From: Mycolicibacterium alvei
Lineage (GTDB): Bacteria > Actinomycetota > Actinomycetes > Mycobacteriales > Mycobacteriaceae
Length of the DNA stretch: 64,000 nucleotides
Reading direction: 5' to 3'
Assembly (NCBI RefSeq): GCF_010727325.1
Contig: NZ_AP022565.1
Span: 3,472,001-3,536,000 of the forward strand
The notes under the pieces are model-generated. The model saw only the letters and a program-made list of their open reading frames with translations, had not been told where the DNA came from and made no database searches. The translations under genes were made by a program, and so were the position numbers. Shown one piece after another: positions 48,319 through 56,512 of the stretch; within the stretch, counting starts at the first letter, position 1; each line of letters starts with the position of its first letter.

Positions 48319-49346
48319 CTCGGCGTGCACCTACCCGACGGCTGTGAACTGAGTCTGACGGTTCGGACGGGCCCGCCCGGCTGCAACCCGTTGAGCCGCA
48401 ACGAAAGATCACAGGCGTAGAAGTTGAAGAAGTCACCGTAGATACCGCCGGCCCGACCGATGATCTTCAACGCCTGGGGGAACAGCACCAGGACGTCGTT
48501 GAGCTCCTGCTTCTGGTCGATCAGCGGCTGCTGGAAGGCTTCCACCTGGCCCATGGTGTCCTTGATCAGCGGGCGGTTGTCGGACAGCAGGTCGGCCAGC
48601 GAACCGGCCGCATTGCTGATGTCGGCCACCGAGGATCCGATCGGGTCAGCCCGGTTCTTCAGCCCCGTGATCAGCGTCTCGAAGTTCTTCAGGGTGTCGT
48701 TGAACTGCTGCTGATGCGCCACGGTGGTGTCCAGGACGATGTTCAGGTTCTTGATGACCTCACCGATCGCCTGATCCCGGTCGGCGATGCTCTGAGTGAG
48801 CTGCGCGGTCTGGTCCAGGATGTCGTTGATGGTGCCGCCCTGGCCCTGGAAGATCGTGATGATCGACTGGGAGATGGTGTTGACCTTCTCCGGGGTCAGC
48901 GACTGGAACAGCGGCCGGAAACCGCCGACGAGTGCGTCGAGGTCCAGCGCCGGCTCGGTGCGCTCCAGCGGGATGGTGCTACCGGGCGCGATCTTCGTGC
49001 TGCTCTCGCCGCGCTTGAGTTCCAGGTAGCGGTTGCCGATCAGGTCCTGGTAGCGAATCGCGGCCGTGGTCTCGTCGAACAGCGGCAGGGACTTCTCGAC
49101 ATTGAACGTGACCTCGGCCTGCTGGCCGCCGTTGATCAGCTTGACGCCCGAGACCTTCCCGACCTCGACGCCGGAAGCCCGGACGAACTGCCCGGTGCGC
49201 AGACCGCTGACGTTCTTGAAGATCGCGGTGTACTCAGAGGTCCGGTTGAACCGGATCTGACCGAAGACCACGAAAATGATCGCAGTGAAGGTGAGCAGCA
49301 CCACCGAGAAGATGCTGAGCTTGATAAGCGTGCCCTTGATGCTCAT
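48315..49346 (-). CDS. mce1B: Mce1B subunit
   Basis: A 343-residue Mce subunit, the shortest of the six as in other mycobacteria. It has an N-terminal helix (LSIFSVVLLTFTAIIFVVFG), Mce domain with YTAIFKNVSGLRTGQFVRASG, needle helices and a short C-terminal cap with a Cys. ATG 49346 overlaps the mce1A stop by 4 bases, which fixes the start; the longer open frame is not used. Confidence 0.94.
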   Translation of the reverse strand: MSIKGTLIKLSIFSVVLLTFTAIIFVVFGQIRFNRTSEYTAIFKNVSGLRTGQFVRASGVEVGKVSGVKLINGGQQAEVTFNVEKSLPLFDETTAAIRYQDLIGNRYLELKRGESSTKIAPGSTIPLERTEPALDLDALVGGFRPLFQSLTPEKVNTISQSIITIFQGQGGTINDILDQTAQLTQSIADRDQAIGEVIKNLNIVLDTTVAHQQQFNDTLKNFETLITGLKNRADPIGSSVADISNAAGSLADLLSDNRPLIKDTMGQVEAFQQPLIDQKQELNDVLVLFPQALKIIGRAGGIYGDFFNFYACDLSLRLNGLQPGGPVRTVRLSSQPSGRCTPR

Positions 49347-50560
49347 GGGTTGATCGTGTTCTCTCCCACTTGGCGTCCCCACACATACTCGGCGACGAGC
49401 GGCTTTCCCATCTCGAGGTGGTTGTAGGGCGCGATCGACGCGCCGACGTCGAACACCAAGTACGGCGACGGCCAGAGATCCTTGGTGACCGGCTGCCAAC
49501 AACCGGGCCTGCCCTCGGGCCCGCCTCTCGCGTTCACCCGGGGAAGGTTGTCGGGGTAGACCCAGGCGTTGCCCGCGCCGACCAGGAAGTTCTGCAACTC
49601 GATGCTGTAGCCGTTGCGGGTCTGCTGGGCGAACGTCGGTGCGGCCTCGGCGTAGTTGCGGATCGTGCAGAACAAAGCCGGGCTGTTGCGATCGAGCATC
49701 TCGCTGACCGGCAGCAGGTCCTGGGCACCGCGGACCAGGTACGGGCCGCCGCGCTCGAAGATGTCGCCGCCGGTGTTGCCGAACCCGACCGCGGCCACCA
49801 GGGCCTGGTCGAGGTTGCGACGCTGATCATTGAGGGTGCGGGCGGTGGTGACGGCGTTCGTCAGTCCGTCGAACAGATCCGGGGCGGCGTTGGCGTAGAC
49901 CTCGCCCAGGTCGGCCAGGCCGGCGATGTCGCGGCGGATCTGGGGCATCCGCGGGTTGAGGTCGGCCAGGATGTCGTTGCCGTTGACGATGGACTGGCCG
50001 AACTTGTCGCCGAGACCGTCGAGGGCTTGCGCGGTGGCGGTCAGCGTCTGGTTCAGCTTGATCGGGTCGACCTGCTCGGAGATCGCGGTGATCGTCTCGA
50101 ACAGCGTGTTGAACTCCGTCGTCACACCCTGGGCGCGAATCGGCTTGTCCGGGGAGATCCGTTGCGCCGACGGATTGTCCGGGGCGGTGAACGAGATGTA
50201 CTTGTTGCCGAACACCGTCGTGGCCTTCAACTCGGCGGTCACGTTCTCCGGGATCAGCTTCACGTACTGGGGCTTGACGTCCAGGGTCAGCCTGGCCTGC
50301 TGATCACCGTCGACCTCGGCCACGTCCACGGCGGTCAACCTGCCGATCGGCACGCCGTTGAAGGTGACCTTCGAGCCCGGGTCCATCGACAGACCGGACC
50401 GGTTCGACAACACGGTGAGCTGCGTCTGCTCCTCGAAAACCCCGCGGAACTGCATCCACGTCAGCGCGAAGACCAACGCGGTGACGAGTGCGAGTACCAG
50501 TCCGGCCAGCTTGTACGGCGGGATCTTCGGCTTGTTCAGGGGAGCTTGGGGTGTCGTCAT
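49343..50560 (-). CDS. mce1A: Mce1A subunit
   Basis: A 405-residue Mce subunit: helix (LAGLVLALVTALVFALTWMQF), Mce domain with LTVLSNRSGLSMDPGSKVTFNG (quoted as LTVLSNRSGLSMDPGSKV), needle helices and a C-terminal region with two cysteines. Mce1A of M. tuberculosis is the founding member linked to host-cell entry and fatty-acid import. It starts 4 bases after yrbE1B. Confidence 0.94.
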   Translation of the reverse strand: MTTPQAPLNKPKIPPYKLAGLVLALVTALVFALTWMQFRGVFEEQTQLTVLSNRSGLSMDPGSKVTFNGVPIGRLTAVDVAEVDGDQQARLTLDVKPQYVKLIPENVTAELKATTVFGNKYISFTAPDNPSAQRISPDKPIRAQGVTTEFNTLFETITAISEQVDPIKLNQTLTATAQALDGLGDKFGQSIVNGNDILADLNPRMPQIRRDIAGLADLGEVYANAAPDLFDGLTNAVTTARTLNDQRRNLDQALVAAVGFGNTGGDIFERGGPYLVRGAQDLLPVSEMLDRNSPALFCTIRNYAEAAPTFAQQTRNGYSIELQNFLVGAGNAWVYPDNLPRVNARGGPEGRPGCWQPVTKDLWPSPYLVFDVGASIAPYNHLEMGKPLVAEYVWGRQVGENTINP

Positions 50561-50564
50561 GTCG

Positions 50565-51434
50565 CTACACCGTGAGGTTGAAGTTGGGGTCGGTGCCGTA
50601 GAGCGCCAACGATGCCAACAGGACGACCACCACGATTGCGATCAACGAGGTTCGCATCGACCTCCCTACTGCCTCACCCACACCGACGGCACCGCCACTG
50701 GCGTAGTAGCCGAAGTAGCAGTGGTTCAACATGACCACGATGGACATGATGATGACCTGGACGAAGGACCACATCACGTCGTCGACGCGCAGGAACGTAT
50801 GGAAGTAGTGCTCGTACGTACCGACCGACTGCGAATAGAAGATCGTCGTGACGAACTGCGCGGACAGGAAGGACAGCAGGATCGCCATCGCATAGAGCGG
50901 GACGATCACGATCGATCCGGCGATGATCCGGGTGGACACCAGATACGCGATCGACCGGATGCCCATGACCTCCAGCGCGTCGACCTCTTCGCTGATGCGC
51001 ATGGCACCGAGCTCGGCCGTGGCGCCGGCCCCGACCGTGGAGGCCAGCGCCTGGCCGGTGACGACCGGAGCCACGACGCGGATGTTCGCCAGGGCCGCGA
51101 AGAAGCCGGTGAAGGCCTCGACACCGATGTTGCCCAGCGAGGCGAAGCCCTGGATGGCGATCAGCGAGCCCGCCGACAACGTCACGAAACCGATGATTGC
51201 GACGGTGCCGCCGATCACGGCCATGGCACCGGTGCCCATGCCGATCTCGGCGACCAGCCGCAACGCCTCGCGACGGTAGTGCCGGAACGCATGCGGGATG
51301 GAGCCGACGGCCTGGATCACGAACCACGCCACGTGGCCCATGCTGTCGAGGAACCGGCCTGGGGCGCCGGCCATCTCGGACGTGCGCGAGAACGCCCGGG
51401 GGAACCGGGACCGAAGGACTGCTGAGGTACTCAT
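50565..51434 (-). CDS. yrbE1B: YrbE1B, permease of the Mce1 lipid importer
   Basis: A 289-residue MlaE-type permease with about five helices. The region DALEVMGIRSIAYLVSTRIIAG (written EVDALEVMGIRSIAYL) is the cytoplasmic coupling element that docks the MCE ATPase. ATG 51434 is one base from the yrbE1A stop; an upstream extension overlapping yrbE1A is rejected. It pairs with YrbE1A as a heterodimer. Confidence 0.95.
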   Translation of the reverse strand: MSTSAVLRSRFPRAFSRTSEMAGAPGRFLDSMGHVAWFVIQAVGSIPHAFRHYRREALRLVAEIGMGTGAMAVIGGTVAIIGFVTLSAGSLIAIQGFASLGNIGVEAFTGFFAALANIRVVAPVVTGQALASTVGAGATAELGAMRISEEVDALEVMGIRSIAYLVSTRIIAGSIVIVPLYAMAILLSFLSAQFVTTIFYSQSVGTYEHYFHTFLRVDDVMWSFVQVIIMSIVVMLNHCYFGYYASGGAVGVGEAVGRSMRTSLIAIVVVVLLASLALYGTDPNFNLTV

Positions 51435-51435
51435 G

Positions 51436-52236
51436 TCAACGCCCTGTTCCGAACCGCACACCGATGGTGGTGAGCACGACGTTGACTGCGAACAATGCCA
51501 CCACGCACAGCACCAACGTCTCGTTCACCGCGGTACCGACGCCCTTGGACCCACCGGCCACGGTCAGGCCGCGGTAGCAGCCGACGAGTCCGGCGAGCAG
51601 GCCGAACAGGGTGGCCTTGACGACGGAGATCATCACCTCGGGGAATCCGGTCAGCAAGGTCAGGGTGGACACGTAGGCACCGGCGGACACGTTCTGGACA
51701 TAGACACCGAAGAAGAAGCCGCCGATCAGGCCGATGGTGATCACCGCACCGTTGAGCATGAAGGCCACGAAGGTGGAGGCGACCACGCGAGGAACCACGA
51801 GCCGCTCGATCGGGTCGATGCCGAGCACCTCGAGTGCGTCGATCTCCTCGCGCACGGTGCGGGCGCCCAGGTCGGCGCAAATTGCCGTCGACCCGGCGCC
51901 GGCCACCACGAGCACCGTCACGAGCGGACCGAGCTGGGTCACCGCGCCCAGTGCCGCACCGGCACCCGAGACGTCAGCCGCGCCGAACTCCGCCAACAGG
52001 ATGTTGAGCGTGAAGATGATGAGGACGGTCAGCGGGATCGACACCGCGAGCGTCGGCAGGAATGCCACGCGGATCAGGAACCAGCTCTGCAGCACGAACT
52101 CTTTCCACTGGAAAGGCCGTGTGAAGAAAGCTTTTCCGGTGAGCACGGTCATCTTGAAGAAGCCACCGACCATAGCCAGCGGCTTCTCCAATTGACCACG
52201 TACGTAGCCGACGAACCCGTCGGCGGGCGCCGTCAC
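51436..52236 (-). CDS. yrbE1A: YrbE1A, permease of the Mce1 lipid importer
   Basis: A 266-residue MlaE-type permease with coupling element EEIDALEVLGIDPIERLVVPR, matching YrbE1B in layout. With YrbE1B and the unlinked ATPase MceG it should drive import of fatty or mycolic acids captured by the Mce1 tunnel. The start is preceded by a 239-base intergenic gap after fadD5 that can hold a second promoter. Confidence 0.95.
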   Translation of the reverse strand: MTAPADGFVGYVRGQLEKPLAMVGGFFKMTVLTGKAFFTRPFQWKEFVLQSWFLIRVAFLPTLAVSIPLTVLIIFTLNILLAEFGAADVSGAGAALGAVTQLGPLVTVLVVAGAGSTAICADLGARTVREEIDALEVLGIDPIERLVVPRVVASTFVAFMLNGAVITIGLIGGFFFGVYVQNVSAGAYVSTLTLLTGFPEVMISVVKATLFGLLAGLVGCYRGLTVAGGSKGVGTAVNETLVLCVVALFAVNVVLTTIGVRFGTGR

Positions 52237-52475
52237 CGGTGCGCCTCCTGGACGTGTCGCACGCCCCCTCCTCGTCGCCTGTCAGCCTGCGTGATCCGCC
52301 TCTCGCTACTCACGAGTAGTAATTGAGACCACCGGACTGTACCTGATAAAAACCGGGCCATGGACCTCATCGGGTGGATTGTGCCATCAACCGTTAACAA
52401 CGGCAGGCAACCCAGCAAACTTTCGCCGCGACCTGCAGAAACCGTTGATCCTGAGTTACTTTCGCGCCCTCGCCG
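52237..52475 (-). promoter_or_regulatory. fadD5-yrbE1A intergenic region, probable internal promoter
   Basis: 239 bases in an otherwise gapless operon. It includes a pair of inverted CCGTT/AACGG half-sites (52388-52400) and an AT-richer stretch (52330-52355). In M. tuberculosis the equivalent Rv0166-Rv0167 gap carries an additional mce1 promoter; its presence here is inferred from position. I see no gene. Confidence 0.45.
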
Positions 52476-54077
52476 CTACTGGGCGTTGACGGGTGATCCG
52501 AAGCGCTCCCGAAGTTCGGTCTTGAGCACCTTCCCCGAGGGGTTACGGGGTAGCGCATCAACGATTTCGAGCACCTTCGGATGCTTGTAGCGCGCCAGGC
52601 GTTCGCTGAGGAACCCGTCGAGGTCTCCGAGATTCAGGGCGTCGCCTCTGGTGATTGCCACGACGGCGACGGGGATCTCGCCCCATTTGTCGTCGTGCCG
52701 ACCGATCACCGCGACCTCGGTGATGACGGGGTGCCCCGCAAGCACGTTCTCCACCTCGGCGCAGTAGATGTTCTCGCCACCGGAGATGATCATGTCCTTC
52801 TTGCGGTCGACGACCCAGATGTAGCCTTCCTCGTCCTGACGCACGAGATCCCCTGAGTGGAACCAACCGCCGGCGAACGCCTCGGCGGTGGCCGTGGGGT
52901 TGTTCCAGTAGCCCGCCATCAATGTCGGGGCGCGGTAGACGATTTCGCCGACCTCGCCGACAGGGACGTCGTCCATGTTCTCGTCCACGACGCGGGCCGA
53001 GACGGTGGGAATGACCTGCCCGACCGAACCGAGCTTGCGAATTGCGTCGTCCGCCAACAACATACAGGTGACCGGGGACATCTCGGTCTGGCCGAACGCC
53101 GCGAGGATCTGACTGCCCGGGAAGGTCTCGGCCATCGCCCGCAGCAACGTGTCCGACGCCGGCGCGGCGCCCCACGACAGCGCCCGCAGGCACAGGTCGC
53201 GCGGATTGGCCTTCTGCTCAGCACAGACCGCCTGCCACTGTGCGGGGACCAGGAAGATCGCGGTGACCTTCTCGGCCGCCAGCACGTCCAGCAACGCACC
53301 CGGGTCGAAGGCGCCGAGCGGATAGATGACCGTCGGCAGGCCGAGAGTCAGACCGGTGTTCACGTTTCCGGCGACACCGGCGATGTGAAACAGCGGGACG
53401 CCGATGAAGCCGACGTCGTTGTTGATGTCGACGCCGGTGGTGAACAGGTTGGTCATGCTCTGCCCGACCAGGTTGTCGTTGGTCAGCACCGCACCTTTTG
53501 GCCGGCCCGTCGTGCCGGAGGTGTACATGATCAGCGCGGGGGCGTCGCCGGGGACGTCGACCGGGTCGGCCGGGGGCCCGTCTTCGGCGATCAGATCCTC
53601 GTAGCCGAGAACTTCACCGTCGCCGACGGCCTCGGTGCTCTCCTGGGCCACGATGACCGTCGACAGCGTCGCATCCAGTTCACGTACCGCCGTGGCGACC
53701 CCGGCGAGCACGGGCTCGGTGACGATGACCCGGGCCTCGCAGTCGCTGACCAGGAAGGCCACCTCGGGCGGCGTCATCCGGAAGTTCACCGGCACCGCGA
53801 TGGCGCCGAGCCTGTTGGCCGCCAGCATCGCCTCGATGAACTCGGGCCGGTTCAGCATCAGGATCAGCACGCGGTCGCCGAAACCGACCCCGCGGCGGCT
53901 CAGGGCTCCGGCCAGCTTGGTCACCCGGTGGTCGAGTTCACCCCACGTGGTGGTGTGCCCCAGGAACCGCAGGGCGGTCTTGTCGGGCTGCATGAGGGCA
54001 TGCCGGGTCAGTTGGTTGGCCCAGTTCTGACGGCGGGCCAGATATGGCTGCTCGGTGGGGAACGGCTCGGCAGTCAA
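52476..54077 (-). CDS. fadD5: FadD5, fatty-acyl-CoA synthetase
   Basis: A 533-residue ANL-superfamily acyl-CoA synthetase. The AMP-binding motif is YTSGTTGRPKGAV (about residue 178), with FGQTEMSP, the GWFHSGDLVR adenylate motif and the C-terminal catalytic lysine in NPSGKVLKT. It closely follows FadD5 of M. tuberculosis (QPYLARRQNW near the N-terminus), which recycles fatty acids imported by Mce1. TTG 54077, preceded by GGAG, gives the family N-terminus MTAEPF; the long open frame beyond it is not coding. It is first gene of the mce1 unit, divergent from mce1R. Confidence 0.93.
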   Translation of the reverse strand: MTAEPFPTEQPYLARRQNWANQLTRHALMQPDKTALRFLGHTTTWGELDHRVTKLAGALSRRGVGFGDRVLILMLNRPEFIEAMLAANRLGAIAVPVNFRMTPPEVAFLVSDCEARVIVTEPVLAGVATAVRELDATLSTVIVAQESTEAVGDGEVLGYEDLIAEDGPPADPVDVPGDAPALIMYTSGTTGRPKGAVLTNDNLVGQSMTNLFTTGVDINNDVGFIGVPLFHIAGVAGNVNTGLTLGLPTVIYPLGAFDPGALLDVLAAEKVTAIFLVPAQWQAVCAEQKANPRDLCLRALSWGAAPASDTLLRAMAETFPGSQILAAFGQTEMSPVTCMLLADDAIRKLGSVGQVIPTVSARVVDENMDDVPVGEVGEIVYRAPTLMAGYWNNPTATAEAFAGGWFHSGDLVRQDEEGYIWVVDRKKDMIISGGENIYCAEVENVLAGHPVITEVAVIGRHDDKWGEIPVAVVAITRGDALNLGDLDGFLSERLARYKHPKVLEIVDALPRNPSGKVLKTELRERFGSPVNAQ

Positions 54078-54119
54078 CGGATCGGTACTCCATCGGTATC
54101 GAGTTGCACGAATTTTATA

Positions 54120-54129
54120 TTTGATCAAA
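54120..54129. promoter_or_regulatory. Candidate Mce1R operator
   Basis: Palindrome TTTGATCAAA in the AT-rich 75-base gap between divergent fadD5 and mce1R. A GntR/FadR-type dimer site is plausible; the assignment rests on position. Confidence 0.4.
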
Positions 54130-54152
54130 CATAGTGTTGCCCCGGCCACACT

Positions 54153-54896
54153 ATGGCCTCGGCGCCTCGGCGACAAGCCCACCGGAAAGGCGACCGGATT
54201 CTCGTGAATGCACCTGCCAGAGCGGCCGTGCAACGTCGTCGCGGAGGACGGCGCGAACAACTCTCCGACGAGGTCGCCGTCCAGTTGCGGGCCGAGATCA
54301 TGACCGGCGTCCTGCGACCGGGGACGTTCATCCGCCTCGACGAGACCGCCGCGGCACTCGGGGTCAGCATCACCCCGGTGCGGGAGGCCCTGCGCACGCT
54401 GCGCGGGGAGGGCATGGTGCAGTTGGAGCCCAACCGCGGCCACGTCGTCGTGCCCCTGACCCGCGCCGACATCGAGGACATCTTCTGGCTGCAGGCCACC
54501 ATCGCGCGTGAGCTCGCCGCCACCGTCACGACCCGCATCACCGGAGCCCAGATCGACGAGCTGCAGCAGCTCAACACCGAACTCGCGGCAGCCGTCGACG
54601 GTCGGGATCCCGGGGCGATCTCGTCGGCCGAATTCGCCTTTCACCGCGCCTTCAACCACGCCAGCGGCCGGATCAAGCTGGCCTGGTTCCTACTGCACGT
54701 CGCGCGGTACCTCCCGGCCCTGATCTATTCGACGGATCCGGAGTGGGGCACCGAAGCCGTCGAGAATCACCGCCTGCTGATCGACGCGCTGCGCCGACGG
54801 GACGCGGCGGCCGCGGTCGAGCTCAATGCGAATCAGTTCACCGACGCCGCCCGGCGCCTCATCGCACGGCTCGAAGACATCGGGATGTGGGACTGA
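54153..54896 (+). CDS. mce1R: Mce1R, GntR-family repressor of mce1
   Basis: A 247-residue GntR regulator of the FadR/FCD group. The N-terminal winged helix (residues about 35-100) contains LDETAAALGVSITPVREALRTL, and the C-terminal FCD domain has the metal-ligand histidines in FHRAFNH and ENHRLLIDAL. M. tuberculosis Mce1R (Rv0165c) represses the mce1 operon and is released by fatty acids. ATG 54153 and GTG 54204 are both possible starts. Divergent from fadD5, as in M. tuberculosis. Confidence 0.9.
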   Translation: MASAPRRQAHRKGDRILVNAPARAAVQRRRGGRREQLSDEVAVQLRAEIMTGVLRPGTFIRLDETAAALGVSITPVREALRTLRGEGMVQLEPNRGHVVVPLTRADIEDIFWLQATIARELAATVTTRITGAQIDELQQLNTELAAAVDGRDPGAISSAEFAFHRAFNHASGRIKLAWFLLHVARYLPALIYSTDPEWGTEAVENHRLLIDALRRRDAAAAVELNANQFTDAARRLIARLEDIGMWD

Positions 54897-54956
54897 GGCG
54901 CCGGCATTCGGCGTGTCCCGCGGTGGCGTGTCGGCGCGGGGAATGGGATGTTCGAC

Positions 54957-55103
54957 CTGCCCACCTATCAGCGACAATCCAGCGACAATCGCCACATCTA
55001 TCACCCCGGCAACTTCTGTCACGGATTCTTCGTTTACTCCCATCACTGCAACCCCATTTGCCTCGTACGCAACGGATTTCAGGCTGCCCACCTATGAGCG
55101 ACA
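54957..55103. repeat. Direct repeat pair
   Basis: CTGCCCACCTATCAGCGACA (54957-54976) recurs at 55084-55103 with one difference (TATG for TATC). Both lie within the inverted-repeat region upstream of the small unknown gene. Confidence 0.75.
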
Positions 55104-55236
55104 GAGTCGCTGACAATCGGGCCCGAGGCGGGTGGGGCTGGCGAGGCCAGTGGAGCCAGATGGGCAAAAATCCTCAGCGGCAATGGGTTCTGCGGGACCA
55201 ATGATGCCGATGTGGCGATTGTCGCTGGATTGTCGC
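54971..55236. repeat. 28-base perfect inverted repeat flanking 210 bases
   Basis: Left arm 54971-54998 begins GCGACAATCCAGCGACAATC; the right arm 55209-55236 is its exact reverse complement. Each arm itself contains two copies of GCGACAATC spaced by 11 bases. Between the arms are the second direct repeat and a small hairpin (AGCGAC-AGA-GTCGCT, 55097-55111). No coding potential is evident. The gap (54897-55314) between mce1R and the next gene holds nothing else. Confidence 0.8.
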
Positions 55237-55314
55237 GCACAGCCGGGCACATCGGATATCCCTCAGAAATCTGTGACTGGCGTGACTGTCAGACCCCTTT
55301 GGCACCGTGACGCC

Positions 55315-55617
55315 ATGGGGGACAAACTTCTGCTGCGGGGCACCAACCTCCGCTACGTGCTGACCATGCAGCTGCTGCAACGCGGCACGCAATCGGTGGC
55401 CGATCTGGTCGACGCGCTCGAGGACCAGGGCTTCACCACCGCCGGACGCCCGTCCAAGGCGATCTCCGACGCCCTGCGGTGGGAGATGAACCACGGCCGG
55501 GTCTATCGGGTCAGGCACGGCCGGTATCGCCCCGCCGAGATGCCGCGGGCCACCGAACACCGCATCCGCAGTCGCGTACTGGAATTGCGGGCGGCAGCGG
55601 CCGACCGCGCGGCCTAG
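55315..55617 (+). CDS. Small conserved protein, possible winged-helix
   Basis: A 100-residue protein that I do not recognise. Residues 10-70 have the helix pattern of a winged-helix (VLTMQLLQRGTQSVADLVDAL, then PSKAISDALRWEMNHGRVYRV and a basic wing RHGRYRP), so DNA binding is possible. ATG 55315 is chosen because the longer frame upstream crosses the inverted repeat. Its stop overlaps that of the convergent SRPBCC gene by 4 bases. The repeats upstream could be its own binding sites. Confidence 0.7.
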   Translation: MGDKLLLRGTNLRYVLTMQLLQRGTQSVADLVDALEDQGFTTAGRPSKAISDALRWEMNHGRVYRVRHGRYRPAEMPRATEHRIRSRVLELRAAAADRAA

Positions 55618-56054
55618 GCGGACAGCTGCTGCACCCTGGTGACGAGCGCGTTGGCGAGATGGTCCAGGGTGTCGCCGATGAGCTTCTTGACCATCATGGC
55701 CGGGACCGGCAGCTTGACCTCGACCTCGAGATCGACCTGAAGCAGGGTGTTGTTCGGCCCCAGCGGGACGACCGAAAACCGCTGCTCCTGCTTCGTGAAG
55801 TGGTCGCCCTGCTGCAACACGGTGAAGATCTGGCTCTCCGCCGGGTAGTAGACGGCGTTGATGAAGATGCCGGACTGACCCTGGATCTCGACATCGAGCC
55901 GCAGCTGGCTGGGCCGGCCGTCGTCGTAGCGGGCCAGGATCCAGCAGCCCTTGATCTCCGGATTCCACTGCGGGTAGGCCTCGAAATCGGCGACGATCGC
56001 CAGGATCTTCTCGGCAGGGGCTTCAACCTCGACGGTCTTGCTCACGAGCGGCAT
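55614..56054 (-). CDS. SRPBCC (polyketide cyclase/START-like) protein (Rv0164-like)
   Basis: A 146-residue START/Bet v1-fold protein (SKTVEVEAPAEKILAIVADFEAYPQWNPEIK, written APAEKILAIVADFEAYPQWN), binding a hydrophobic ligand in a central cavity. It matches Rv0164 (TB18.5) in length and position next to mce1R. It overlaps the thioesterase gene's 3' end by 32 bases on the same strand, so the two form an operon. Confidence 0.88.
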   Translation of the reverse strand: MPLVSKTVEVEAPAEKILAIVADFEAYPQWNPEIKGCWILARYDDGRPSQLRLDVEIQGQSGIFINAVYYPAESQIFTVLQQGDHFTKQEQRFSVVPLGPNNTLLQVDLEVEVKLPVPAMMVKKLIGDTLDHLANALVTRVQQLSA

Positions 56055-56478
56055 CCGGCGAGCATATCGACTGCTGCAGCTCGCGGATCACGTCGGGAAT
56101 CGGTACCGGACGGCGCGTGGTCCGATCGACATAGACGTGTACCCAATGGCCGACCGCCGCGACCGGCCCGTTCGGCTCGAAGAGCCCGAGCCGGTAGGTG
56201 ACACTGCTGTTCCCCAACCGGGCCACCGCCAGTCCGACCACCAACGGGTCGGGGAACTTCAACTCGGCGAAGTAGCGGCACCCGGACTCGGCGACCACCC
56301 CCAGCCAAGGCGCGGTCACCGGATCGACATCGCAGTTGGTGTTGATCCACGCGTTGATCGCGGTGTCGAACAACTCGTAGTACACCGCGTTGTTGAGGTG
56401 CCCGAACATGTCGTTATCGGTCCATCGGGTGAGCACCGGCCAGTGCAACGGAAAGTCATCCGGGGTGAGGTCGGTCAT
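56023..56478 (-). CDS. 4HBT-type acyl-CoA thioesterase (Rv0163-like)
   Basis: A 151-residue hot-dog-fold protein with the 4-hydroxybenzoyl-CoA thioesterase signature RWTDNDMFGHLNNAVYYELFD (active-site Asp in TDNDMFGH). It probably hydrolyses acyl-CoA, consistent with the neighbouring lipid-import locus. ATG 56478 is the family start. It is divergent from adhE1. Confidence 0.88.
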   Translation of the reverse strand: MTDLTPDDFPLHWPVLTRWTDNDMFGHLNNAVYYELFDTAINAWINTNCDVDPVTAPWLGVVAESGCRYFAELKFPDPLVVGLAVARLGNSSVTYRLGLFEPNGPVAAVGHWVHVYVDRTTRRPVPIPDVIRELQQSICSPDAAREQDRRG

Positions 56479-56512
56479 ACCTGGAGTCTGACAGCAGGTG
56501 CAGGCTGGTGAC

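Noticed and set aside
54078..54659. 194-codon N-terminal extension of FadD5
   Set aside because: It is antisense to mce1R and unlike any acyl-CoA synthetase; the TTG at 54077 gives the known N-terminus.
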